Shown here in pieces: positions 10,958 to 22,400 of a stretch of DNA of 64,000 bases. Numbering within the stretch: position 1 is the stretch's first letter; every line of letters begins with the position of its first letter. This DNA comes from Norana najaformis. Lineage: Eukaryota > Annelida > Clitellata > Crassiclitellata > Hormogastridae. A program made the translations under genes and the position numbers. The DNA lies in assembly GCA_964023275.1 (NCBI GenBank), contig OZ029918.1, forward strand, positions 32,191,281-32,255,280, given 5' to 3'. The notes beneath the pieces were generated by a model. That model had not been told where the DNA came from. It saw only the letters and a list, made by a program, of their open reading frames with translations, and did not search any database.

Positions 10958-13900
10958 CTAGTAAATGTGTTTGTAAATAAATTCTGTCCTGCACGACAAA
11001 ATTCTAGTGCTGATTTGGTTGACGAGGAAGTCTTGCATACACATTATTTCTGCTTTGCGGTATCTTTGAATTTCGGAAGACTGTCGAGTACCCGTCGTCC
11101 CAGTGCTCTGTACACCTGAGCCTGAAATAGGACATCAATACTTTGAACTTAAAACAACTGACATCTTTACTGGTTTATTTTATTTATTGCTTGGATTGAA
11201 GAGCTTGCCAAGTTCTATTTGTTTGGTCAGTTCTGTGATGTCATCCAGGTCTAAGCTAAAGACTCATCTCTTTCAACTCGCTTACCCACCGTAGTCTGGC
11301 TTCTGGTTTCTCTGACCCACTGGAATTCAACCCAGCTTCTCCAACGGTATATGATTTTTTACTGTGATTTTGACTTAAGCGACCATCGATTGATGCCTTG
11401 AGCATTATGATAACGGCGCTATAGAAGTCATTAGATTAGAACAGCTTTAACCGTTGGCTAAGAAAACTAGAAATCAGCCAGGAATCTGCACAAACAATCA
11501 AAAACATCATTAGCCCTAACACAGTTCCACACAGTCAGGCTCTAGAAAATCAAGCTTCTTTGGGGAATTTTCCGTTTTAGAGACGCTAAAGCAATGTACA
11601 ATTATATATACTGGTAATTTTGAAAAGTGACTGTACCTGAGGTGAGTTGGGCTGTGAAATGACGATTGGAGCCCCAGAATCTGACGTTTCCCGAATATTG
11701 ATGTGCAGCGGTATGTCTCCTAATAATCACAAATTGTTGAGAAATATAATATCAGTGCACACAGCAACCCATCACTAAGACGGCCTTAACTTATGTATTA
11801 TTTTGTTTCACAAATTTCCTTTTGTCGAATCAGCATGGCAAAATGTGGAAAAAAGACTTATCTACATGTGAGATTTAAACCACAATGAAATAAATGTTTA
11901 AGGCCTGAATAGAAAAATTACCCAGAATCTGTAGGTTCATTTCTTGGGCGAGACTTCTGGCGCCATCTTTTCCAAAGATGTGTTCCTGATGTCCACACTT
12001 GGGACATTCAAAGACGCTCATGTTCTGCACTATTCCAAGAACTGGCACTTCTACTTTCCTGAACATTTCTGCACCTTTTCGAGCGTCAAGCAGTGCCACA
12101 TCCTGAGGTGTTGTTACTATGATGGCACCTGAAGTTAAAAGAAAGTCTATATACAATCTGCACCATATTCAACTCTCAGCACATTGTCTGAAAATGCCAA
12201 TTTGCTGCTAAACGTGCAGTCCATACGGAATCACGTTTAACTAAGAATAATTTTGAGGACTACTACTGACAGAGGAATGTAAGAAACTACCATAGATTGC
12301 TTAGATAGTGTATCCGTGAGCCGACAGGAAAGCCATCTGGCAAATTAAATGATACTCATATTTTTATACGCTTAGAACAGGCGTCTTAACGCCATGTCAT
12401 GGATGAGAACAAAGTGATTTCTATCCATAAGAATATGTGAATATGAGGAAGTCTGTGAGATGGGTGGAGAGGATGGAGAGAGGAAGAAACGAGCACCAAA
12501 AGAGGATTTTCCCCAAAAAGGGGCATTTTGCTGAACTAGCGTGCACATGCTGTGTGTGGGATAGCCAAGTTTAATTTAGAAGATCTTGCATTTAGTAATG
12601 TACCTTTTCATGATACTGGGATTTGATTGGAGTATTAGTTCCTGTTACCACTGTTCCATGCTGATCCCTTTCAGCTGTTCTGACGATGGTTAGCTGCATC
12701 TAGCAGCCTTTGCAGGATGCTTCTTGGAAGCTCAAAAATGTGCAACGTATATGGCTGGTTATAATATTCTAGTTTGTTAGTCAGTTATTTAGTTATCAAT
12801 ATTATCTCGTTAGTTATCACTGATAGTCCAGATGAACTGATTGGCAGAATGTCTTACCGTCTATTGGAATGTTCTGGGACAGAGTGAGCTGAGTATCTCC
12901 TGTTCCTGGAGGCATGTCGACCACCAGATAGTCCAGTGGTCCCCAGCTCACCTACAACATCAAAAATCTTGTGTTAGAAATGCTAATTAATTAAGTAATT
13001 ACATATTAAGTACTTTTAAGAAACCCATCCAAAATGAACAGAAATATCTCAAGGCATTTTCACCTGGTGTTTTCTGAAAATTATAAGATAATAATATACA
13101 ATAACGTTAAACCAACAAAATCATTTAATCAGCATCTGTACTGAAAATCGGGCAACCACAGGTGTACTGTAAGTCTCATGTCTCAATAACTACTTGGCAT
13201 TAAGGTCTGAAACTTGACAGGCCTTCATGGGCCATGTCTGCCTACCTACTGGCCAAAACTTATCAAAGTCTGAGGTGGTGAGGTGGAGACCAATGGTTGA
13301 GTGGATATGAACGACCCACTACTGTCCATCTTCAGCAGATTTCAGATTTGAAAGAATAAGTAGCTCACCTACTTGTCTCAGAAGCCGCTGTATTGCCGAC
13401 ATGACCATAAGGCCTCGCCAGACAATCGGATTCTTTTCATCTTCGATGAGAAAACCCATTGACATACTGCAACCAAACAACAGCAACAGAATCTGACAAC
13501 CAGACAACGGCAACTAATGCAGAACAGCACAGCGTTTTTACAAGGTACTTAAAAGGAGCTATATTAAGTGTCTAGATAACTAACTAACTAACAGACATGC
13601 ACAAAACCAACTCAACTCAAACCCTTATGTAATCTCCAGTTCACTTACAAATTCTTTGAGCAAGACAAACTTAGAACTGAATGTATTGCCTCTAAATGAG
13701 GGATGCCCACAGTATATATGCAATATGTACATATTGAGATGTTTATATGATGTTTTTAAGAATCTCTCAAAGGTGCTGAATCTAACAAATCTAAAGATTA
13801 TTTCTTTAAAGAACTCATTGTTCATGATGAACTCTGACGTCATTTAGGTCACCGAACAGCGCCTTCACGAAGTACTCAGAAGGTGTACTGTAAGTGTAAG

Positions 13901-16900
13901 GTGTATTTATATATCAGATAAATACAATTTCATCATAAGTGGCTAGTATAGGTAATGTTAACCAATGTATGAACCTATATCTGTTCAAAGAACAGCAACA
14001 AGAGTAAATACGAATATCTGAAACAGGGATGAGTTGGTTAAATTCAATTCTAGTGGAAACACTGTCAAGACTGGACAGAAGGTCTTACCATTTTATATCA
14101 AAGTTCACCAGTCTTACCATTTTATATCAAAGTTCACCAAAGGCTCCATTAATTGTTCTGGAAAATCAACCAAAATTCTTATATTTTTCCGATACCACTG
14201 TACAGTGAAAATTGTTTAACACGAAACGCATGGGACTTGTGCAAACAATTTGTGTTAACTGAATTTCATGTTAAATGTCTGATTAACTAAGCTGAGCTAC
14301 CTGCCAGGAGTCTTATATACTGTATTGGATTTAAAGAGGCACTTGTACATGTATTAAGATGATAGACACAGTGGTTTCACACAGTTTGGCAATATGACCT
14401 ACGACTAACTCAGATAACAGAAGTTAAAGCCAAGATCAGTTGCCGTCATCAATGCAAGCCGCAAAGAACACAGCTTGCCCACAAACAGAAAAACAATAAA
14501 CTAAGTAATACGTACGTTTGTTCAGATGCACCGGTCCTTTCAGATTCATCATCTTTGGAATCGAAGGACCATAAACATCAGCATCTAGCAAACCAACCAA
14601 CTTTGTCTGCAAATACATAAATCAGATTCCTTGTTCACAGCCAAACACAGTTGAGTCCATTCTTTTTATACATAAAACTTTACTGTTTAATGGTCTGTGT
14701 CATATTGATTATAAATGGGTATAATATTACATATTACAAGGAAACTTTTGATACATATCCAGAATATATTGAAAATATGCAGGTGTACATAACAATGGTA
14801 GTCACTATCGTAAAATATTAACTTCACAAATGTTTTGCCAGTGAAATCATACTATGCAACTTGTCCAAGTAAACCATGTTTTGAAATGTGGCACTCTACT
14901 CTGAATTAATGGAAACAAAATAGTTTCTGGATAATGGTAATTACCCGGTAGGTAATTAAAATCATACCTTGTCCACGGCTTTAATACCAAGTGCGAGGTT
15001 TACTAAACGAAAATAAACAGGAAAATTTACAACACTGGGTTTCAATATATACAGTGACATGGTAGCCAAGTGCCAACACAGCAGCCTTTTGAATCATCTC
15101 AGTGTCACCAAAGGCGTTTTCAATTTATATGAGCATCATTTGGTTACACATAACTTCCTAAACTCAAACTCTGTTGTTCACAAAAGTGCTACATAAACAT
15201 TCAATTAAATAAAAAGCAAAATTTATGGTTCATCATTGAACCTCTTTTAGTAAATACAGGGCAGTCCTAAAAATCTTGCTGCTGTGTTTCATCTGACGCT
15301 AGGAGGATATAGTGTAGTGTTTCTTAATGTGAGGCACAGTGGTCTGTTGGTAGTGCGCTTGGTCTGCAACCTAACAGTTGTGGGTTCAAGCCTGCTAAGC
15401 AGACTAATGACCCTAGGCAAGTTGGTTGTTCCTATATGTCTCTGTCACTAAGCAGCAGAATGTGGAACCGACTAGAGGTGTCAAAAGTTTGGTACACAGC
15501 TACACGAGTCACAATCTGCGCGGGTACCAGACTACCCATCACTCCATCACTGGATAAAATAACAGATCAACCAACGAGCCGCATGTGAGAGACTCATCAG
15601 AGATGCTTCTCAACCTAACAACAGAATCCAGGATTGAACAAAATGGTTTTCAAACAGTTACAGAATAGAGACATAGAAAAACCAAGGAGCTCGAGTCATA
15701 GGGTGTCAGGCATCCTATTCCACAAAGTTGGACCCACCAAAGTGAAGCTTCTATGCTGCACCGTGAAAGATCAGGCCAGAGGAACAATGTGCAGCAAAAG
15801 TGAAGGTATCTATGGCCAGGAATGGACACGTCTGAGACACATAACTCTTTGAGATAAGATGCAGCACAGCCTCCAAGGCAGTTACACATTAGTAATAAGA
15901 CTTTAAACTGATGTGTTTGTGCATCAGAAACCAGGGTTAGTCTCAGTAATAACTAAATACCAACTAAATAGTTTAAATGGCAATTGAATTTAAAATTACC
16001 AGCTGTGGTAGATTTTCCAACTCCTCCTTTGCCAGATGCAACCACAATCACCTGGTTTACGCCACCAATTGGAAGCTTCTTTGGCAGTCCACGCTGCATT
16101 CTGGCTGGATCACCATCCTTTGTAGTTGGACTGGCACTCTCGCAAAACAAAATATGTGATGCAATATGTGACAAAATCTGTAGAGCACTTAACACGAGGC
16201 AACACTCACACAACTGTGCCTGTCATGAAGCAGTACAATTTGGGAAGCAAACTACAAGTCCTGTGATGTGCTGGTTCTGTGTCCAGGATTTTGTGATTAT
16301 TCCCTTGCCAGCTCAGGACTAAGGGAAAGAAAAAAGGGTGTTTGTTTCCTTGTGATATAATCATAATTGTAACCATGAACTCGAGATTCCCACAGCACCC
16401 AAAGAAAGTTAAGTCACAGGAACCAGCGCATTCACAAGCGCTCAGTCAACATAAATCGACGGGCAAGTAAAGTCAGATTCAGTTCCAGGTCAAGATCCAA
16501 GAGTCAGGCAGGCAGGCAGTTAGACGGCTACGGTAGATGGCGTTTACAACTGGAACGGCGAGAGAAATATGGAGAAGAGGAGGAATCAGAATTTGATTTG
16601 TGGAAAACTCGAATGTAATATATCTGAAGAAAACAAATGAATACGTTTCGGAATTTTCTTTCAGGTTGTCTACTACACAGTGTAAACTACCAAAGCGTCA
16701 TGCATGCCGCATTATATACAAGAATTTACTCGCTTAATGCCAATTTGACCATAATTTATAAAAGAAACACATGAAACTTGCTTCTGCAAGGGCTTCATGA
16801 AACCAGGTTTAAATGCGCATTTAACCCCCCCCCCCCTCCCGAAACTAACTTGAAGCCTAGCTGTGCATCTTAAAGTGGATCGTGTCCTTCATATAACAAC

Positions 16901-17119
16901 TGTTACGCCAAGAAGAATCGGCATACTTGTAGTATCGGACGATAAAATAATTACGTTCTTAATAAACCTTGTTTCACATGAAACTTCATACAAAAATATA
17001 TTGTAAGCTATTACCTGATGAGACAGAAATGTTTTAGAAAAGTTTCGTTTACATGATTGCAAGAAAAACGGGACTTTGTTTCTGTTGGTAAATAAACCGG
17101 CATACAATTTGGCCGCCAT
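10958..17119 (-). CDS. NUBPL: Mitochondrial Fe-S P-loop protein NUBPL/IND1-like, at least 10 exons
   Basis: Exons, 5' to 3' on the minus strand: 17119-17015, 16138-16000, 15002-14968, 14606-14516, [one short exon not found], 13466-13373, 12951-12858, 12128-11922, 11719-11637, and probably 11080-10958. Seen: a basic N-terminus suited to mitochondrial import (CKRNFSKTF), the deviant Walker [10 protein letters not shown] (residues 71-79), [15 protein letters not shown], a Walker B-like [30 protein letters not shown], and the CPKC pair that binds the cluster. These define the Mrp/NBP35 family, NUBPL branch, which delivers [4Fe-4S] clusters to respiratory complex I. About 15 residues between HLNK and SMGFLIEDE are unaccounted for. 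The last exon reads [13 protein letters not shown] and resembles the family C-terminus, but is less certain than the rest; reading through the previous donor instead would stop at 11586-11588. Confidence 0.9.
10976..10981 (+). other. AATAAA polyadenylation signal of ZGPAT
   Basis: A perfect AATAAA lies 30 bases after the ZGPAT stop codon, implying a very short 3' UTR. It falls inside the proposed last coding exon of the convergent NUBPL gene on the other strand. Confidence 0.6.
11100..11450 (+). mobile_element. LINE 3' end with RT C-terminal peptide, family E (last NUBPL intron)
   Basis: A short frame ends [14 protein letters not shown] before a TAG, like the C-terminus of CR1/L2-type RT proteins. 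It is followed by the tail with GACCATCGATTGATGCC, ATGATAACGGCGCTATAGAAG and ATTAGATTAG. This copy links the family E tails in the window to a LINE. Confidence 0.65.
11473..11526 (-). pseudogene. Inverted copy of ZGPAT intron 3 / exon 4 junction
   Basis: Read on the minus strand, these 54 bases match ZGPAT 4811-4866 with four single-base differences, all transitions, and one two-base gap at the splice site. The match covers the intron end (GTTTTTGAT...TTTGTGCAG) and the first bases of exon 4 (ATTCCTGGCTGAT). The flanks do not match. It lies inside the last NUBPL intron in the sense of NUBPL, so its CAG could act as a cryptic acceptor. Confidence 0.8.
12160..12855. other. NUBPL intron, nothing recognised
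   Basis: This intron between the exons ending at 12858 and beginning at 12128 has no coding pattern, tandem repeat or shared repeat that I can see. Confidence 0.5.
14082..14139. repeat. 29-bp tandem duplication in NUBPL intron
   Basis: Two identical 29-base units, each starting GTCTTACCATTTTATATC, sit head to tail, indicating a recent local duplication. They are in the intron where the missing small NUBPL exon should lie, but encode nothing resembling it. Confidence 0.85.
15335..15470 (+). mobile_element. tRNA-like SINE head in NUBPL intron 2
   Basis: The sequence has a box A-like TGGTCTGTTGGTAGTGCG and a box B-like TGGGTTCAAGCCTGC with about the spacing of a tRNA gene, then ACCCTAGGCAAGTTGGTTG, a phrase similar to the GACCTTGAGCAAG core of SINE family A. 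The acceptor-stem ends do not pair well, so I treat it as a SINE and not a tRNA gene. Confidence 0.5.
16360..16620 (+). mobile_element. Dispersed repeat, family D (NUBPL intron 1)
   Basis: This copy shares with 25440-25720, 26620-26715, 42488-42600, 50655-50735 and, inverted, 39950-40260 the order: imperfect AATCGTAATC repeats, AGATTTCTACAGCGCCCAACG-like start, TTATTCACAGGCGCT, GTCAAGATCCAAGAGTCAGGC, GGCTACG and GAAGAGGAGGAATCAG. No ORF was found. The AATCG leader and shared borders suggest a SINE or a LINE 3' end. Confidence 0.6.
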
Positions 17120-18520
17120 TTTAATTAGTCTGCTTCATTTTTCACCATATTAAACTAAACTCGTCGTCGTTGTCTTCTTCCTCTTTATTTGTATTATCAA
17201 ACACCAATATTTAAAAAACTTATATTTACGAATACTCTATTACTGAATTATTACATCTGCTATTACTCTTAAATTGTGGCACGGGCATCAAAGCCGGTAT
17301 TCTGTATTTTTGTTTTCGCGTTTACTTGTAATATTAACGTGATCCAATGAAGTGCGTTACAGCCTTATAACGGAGAGTAATTTAAACAAGCCATATACAG
17401 CATAATAATAGTATTCCAAGTAGACTTCCGTCCACTATGTGTTGTTTTCTAATGTGTTGTCCCTCTGTAGTGGTTGGGCCACCTATCTCGATTGGCCTGC
17501 CATAGACCTACAACTTCTTCGGGCCACAGGGTGATGTATGCGTAATTCTTAGAGTGGCGGATGGGCCACATGGCTAGTCTATAGATAGGATTTATAAATA
17601 ATAAATATTTTACTTCAGTGATGCATGGCTTATTTTATAATAGTTTCATATTCAAGTGGTTCAGTCCATTCTAGTTTATTTCTAGCATTTCAACGATTAA
17701 TGCTTTAATTCAATTTACATCACCCAAAAAAAGTTTTGGGAACCGGCTTATTGTTTTTGTATAACAGATTTACAGATTTTGTGGGTTTTGTGTTTGCTAT
17801 TATCACTTAGATGGGTTGGCTACAATGCTTCAAAGCATTTCTTTGCCAAAAACTAAACTATAAACTGCTGCTGTCCATTTTTGAACATGCTGGCCCTGAC
17901 AGCCGACGTTCGTTGGGCTCCTAACTGGCCACCACTTGCCACCAGTGACTAAACGGGCCGGCTATGGGCCCAGTGAATGAATGTGGCTGTCAGGGAGGGG
18001 TTCCTGTAGAAGACAATAAAGGATAGAAATATTGTTCTATCTCCAACAGCTCATAGCTGGCCACCATTTGCAATCATCCATTAAATGTGAGTACTAGGAT
18101 GAAACGATACATCAGATTGAAACAGCTTAATATTCACGTAATTCTTTCACTGGAAAGACTTCAGAATCTACTATCCTGAGATATCACTCCAGACAATGCT
18201 TTGATCCAGTGCTTTGCTTTGGCACTGTTTTCAAACTTGTCCTACAATCTTAAATAATAGAAAAATAATAACAATAATAATAATTATTATTATTATATTC
18301 ATTAATAAATAGAACAATAATATTTTTGTCGCACCTTTGGGGCTTAAAAACTTACTGGAGAAGAGCAACAACATTTGGAGCGGCCACTAATAGTAAAGAT
18401 CCGGAACAGAAAATGTGCTGTGGAAAGCAGCTGTGTCGAAGCACTGAATGGTCAATGCCAAGCATTGAAAAAGATATTATTATTATTATAATTTTTTTTA
18501 TTTATTCCCCAAGGTATATA
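17120..18520. other. Spacer upstream of NUBPL; GC-palindromic repeats and an AAT microsatellite
   Basis: No gene was found. At about 17460-17580 and 17880-18070 the DNA has many TGGCCA/GGGCC palindromes (GGGCCACAGGG, CTGGCCACCACTTGCC) that recur at 36180-36290 and 36890-36980. A run of AAT/ATT triplets occupies about 18255-18320, and a second lies near 18475-18500. The NUBPL promoter should lie just above 17120, but I see no clear TATA box. Confidence 0.5.
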
Positions 18521-18529
18521 TAATCCCTC

Positions 18530-19057
18530 AGGGTTGAGAAATGTCCAGAGAAAATGATAAATCATCTGGAACGGCTACAACTCGTCAAGTTCGGGCATGG
18601 CAAAAGTGCTACGGAAGGCAACGGCATTGAAACGCTGAATTGTTATAGCTATATGCGCTGAAAGAGGTAACAAGTTTCTTTTTGATCTCCGGAAGTTTGA
18701 GTGAGACAGCGCCCCAAGTCCGTAATAAGATCCAATCCAATGCTGTTAATGGGGCCAAGAGTCTCAAATGCCAGTGGAGTGAAATGGTACATTGAAAGGA
18801 GTTGACCGTACTTTGAAATTTTTTCTGGAGGTCGCCAGCTCTGCAGCTGCCCCAGCGTTTGCAGCAGATGCCTGCAAGTAAGAAGCAGCCACAGTGTCAG
18901 TCACTGTAACATCCCAGATTAGACTGCAGCCTGTACGCCAAGGGATTAGGGTGAGACCATCAGGTCTCTTGTCATCCGTTCTGGAAAGTCCGGATGGTTC
19001 TTTGATGGCTGGGAAGCCCGCGCGTATGAGGCTCCGACAAATGAGGTCATTGAGCAC
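18530..19057 (-). mobile_element. Decayed endonuclease-like ORF of a retroelement
   Basis: On the minus strand a frame reads KRPDGLTLIPWRTG, then SLIWDVTVTDTVAASYL and AANAGAAAELATSRKN. After a frame shift it continues as FETLGPINSIGLDLITDLG and ETCYLFQRI before stops. This combination (RPD, about 15 residues, WDVT...D) is common at the C-terminus of reverse-transcriptase ORFs in aquatic animals and resembles the PD-(D/E)XK restriction-like endonuclease of R2/NeSL-type elements. The assignment to a named clade is inference. Frameshifts and stops make it dead. Confidence 0.5.
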
Positions 19058-19160
19058 GGCATTATTATTATTATTATTATATTATTATATGATTATTATG
19101 ATTATTATTATTATTACTATTCTTTGCTTCCTTTTGCTCCTACTTCCGATTTTCAAAATC
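19058..19160. repeat. ATT triplet microsatellite
   Basis: Impure ATT repeats occupy about 19061-19125, directly next to the decayed endonuclease-like ORF, where a retroelement tail would be expected if its orientation were reversed. Confidence 0.6.
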
Positions 19161-19472
19161 CAGAGGGATTAGACAAAATTACTAATTACTGTAGCAGTTT
19201 CTAGTAGCTAAAAGTATTGATGAAGTCCAGCATGGTAGCATTTAACATTCTTGTCACTACTTTTCCATTTTATGTACAGATTTACATCTTCAAGTAATAA
19301 TAAACATGACGTAATCACGGTCAGTTTATATGTAACCAAAATAACTCCTGTTACGTCATGAGACGTCATCTGACATATGACAGATGATCCTTCATCACTG
19401 AACGACGCGTCATGCTGACTCAATGAGTTGTTTGTTTGGCAGCAGTTTGAAGCAATCCAGTAGATTGTGAAA

Positions 19473-22400
19473 TCAAAGATTTATGAGGAAAATTGGATCG
19501 ACGGATGCAAGTTTTGCCGAAAGGAATGCGTGAATGCAGTAGAGAAGAAGCCTCATCTCGGTACATTCCAGTTCCTGAAAAGCAAGTTTCAGTAACGTTT
19601 ACACATGTAGTGTAACATAATCTGAAATGCAGCTCTAATACGTGGAGAATTAATTCAGCAGAATATTAGGGATGTTCTGACACCTGCACTATTTTCAATT
19701 CATTACCAAAGTGAAAATTGGATTTGATATGCAATTATATATTTCGTATTCTCCAGTTTTTCCTTCTTGGCATCACGATCAAACAATGCCACATGCTATC
19801 ATAAGAAACAGTAGGTCCTATCAAATCGACTTCTATCCACCATATTTATTACATAAACAAACCTTCCACAACTACTTTGTTTACTATGCCTGCTCTTGTT
19901 CTAAGTCAACATGGGGTATGCTCTGTAAACAAACGTATGCTCTGCAAACAAACTCCGTGCATTCTATGAATTGACTCTGCTTACTCTGTCTCCTCTTGTT
20001 CTACGTCAGCATTGAGTTACGTCCAGAGCAGAAGTGGAACGCACCCTTAGACGGTTATAAAATTGTGAAGTAACTTGTGATTACCCATGTGTCCATTTGA
20101 TCCGTTGAACTGTTTAGAAACTGGAGCTTCAGTTTTGTGTGACCGTTGTCCGATGAGCTTTTCAGCTGTGAAAACTTGTAGGTCCAAATACAACTCTAAA
20201 CAGAATCAAGGCAAAAGCCAGAATCAACAATTGTGTAAAATACATCATGTATGGTTAAGGCTGTCTGGGTAACCAAGTTTGCAGTGGGACTTGCTTTCCC
20301 TTTGGTTAACCTTTAGAGCACCAGCATCAACTGTTACACTTACAGCATTGTTACTAACCTACATCTCTTCTGAAAGAGCGCATTGATGTCCTGCATCCAA
20401 CTATCGCATCAATTAACAATTTCTCATTAAATGCAATTAACAATTTCTCATTAAATGAGGGACCTTTCCCATCTGTTTTAGCTCATGCCATGGTTCATCT
20501 GCTGCTAAAGAAACCTTCTCTTCACCCTGTTGACTTGTACACGTCACAACTATGAATTTTGTATTGAAAATTCTTGTATTTAAAATTCTTGAACAGGTAG
20601 TTATGAATCGTAGGCAAACTCATTTATCTTCCAACGTGCTAATCTCCCCTTTCAGGCTGCATAGTTTCATGCAACAGAATCGGCACCCCTCTTGCCATTC
20701 ATAATCACATCACGCATTCCATGGATAAAGGTAGGGAATGGGCTTATTGTTCTTGCAAGTAGTCAAAATGACACACAAGCAATGAAGAGTTTAAGAACAG
20801 AAGAGTATTAATATTAATGCAGAAGAGTATTAATATTAATGCATATGGGTATTAATATTAATGCATATGAGTATTAATATTAATTCAGAAGAGTATTAAT
20901 ATTAATGCAGAAGAGTATTAATATTAATGCATATGGGTATTAATATTAATACAGAAGAGTATTAATATTAATGCACAAGAATATTAATAATATTCTTCTG
21001 CATTAATATTAATAATAAAGCAGAGTTACTGATTGAGTTGTTGCTACCTTGGATTCACTGTCGTATAGGCAGAATCCTGACGAGAAGTCAAGGGTCAGGC
21101 CAGACAGACGACCCTTGCACGTACAACCAAAAGTCTTGCTCTGAACACACAAAAGATATAACATACAGATGAGTCAAATGAATCAACTCAACTCATGCCA
21201 GGAATCTAATCTGAAATCTTCTACAATGCCTATGTAATAATGCTAAAGGCATCAATACACTGGCGCTGTTAAGAAAAATCATGTCAGATAGAAATCTATA
21301 TAATCACAGATGTCCATGGCAGATTTAACAGCCAACCAAGATAAACTCAGTACATTAACAGAGTTTACGGTAAATCTGTGGGTAAATTCTTCACTTTAAA
21401 TTAACGGTTTCGTCAAACCCTGCAAATGTTCTAAACACCACAAGCTTCTGCAGCATACAGTGCAAACATTTGAAAATTTTCTAAAATTCTGAAGAATATG
21501 GTCAGATATATGCAGTTCTAACATTCTCCAAGCCAAGACTTTTAGTTTTATAAAAATCTGCAATAGATATGGCACAGTTCTGGATGATAAATGTAACTGT
21601 AATCAGAAATTTGTATAGCGCCGCTTCAAAAGAAACTACTCAGCAGCACCCTTTACACTAGATTAACCAATGCTAACTAAAGCTCATCAACACCAAAAAG
21701 TTCATTAATAATAATAATAATAATAAGACAATTTATATAGCGCCGTAACACGGCCGAGGCCGAAGAAAAGGGCGCTGTACATAAGCTCAGGCGACAATAG
21801 AAAATTAACTACAGTAAAACTTCCAGAGCACAAAATATACGACTCACTGCAGCCACAGACGGCGCATTAATAAGCACAGTGCTCAGATAACTAAGAAAGT
21901 CATCAGTGGCAGCTCCTGCACGCACATAGAGCCCAACCAACAGATTCCCATCCAGAGTTGACAGTTGACACCATGCTCAGACTTCCAGGACCACAATGTA
22001 TCAAGGATGAGGAACCACATCCTACTGCATGTTAAAATTATTCAAGGCAACAAGCTACCTTTATCCATAGAACACATGATGTCATTATGAATGGCAGTAA
22101 GCTGGTGCTCACGGTGAGATGTTTGACGGCCAGGTACGTAGCTTTGTACCAGGCCTGTTCAAGTTTCAGCAGTTCCTCATGCGTTTCAACACTCAAGCAC
22201 TGACCACAACCATCAGCTGTCTCAATGATGAAACTATTCGGACGATTGTCGACCAACTCTGATCCCTAAAATCCAAACCAAATCAGAGTAAAACTTAATC
22301 AAAACATCGCATAAAACAGCAAAGAAAGGGTCACAGACACAAATAAGCAACGACAATCTAATCCAACAGAATCTGGAAACTTCTAAAGTGACGTTATCTC

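Noticed and set aside
11539..11640. NUBPL ending by read-through at 11586
   Set aside because: Possible, but it replaces the conserved C-terminal segment with an unrelated tail, whereas the exon at 11080-10958 resembles the family end.
20808..21013. CRISPR-like array
   Set aside because: The 10-base differences between palindromic cores recur and are not unique spacers.
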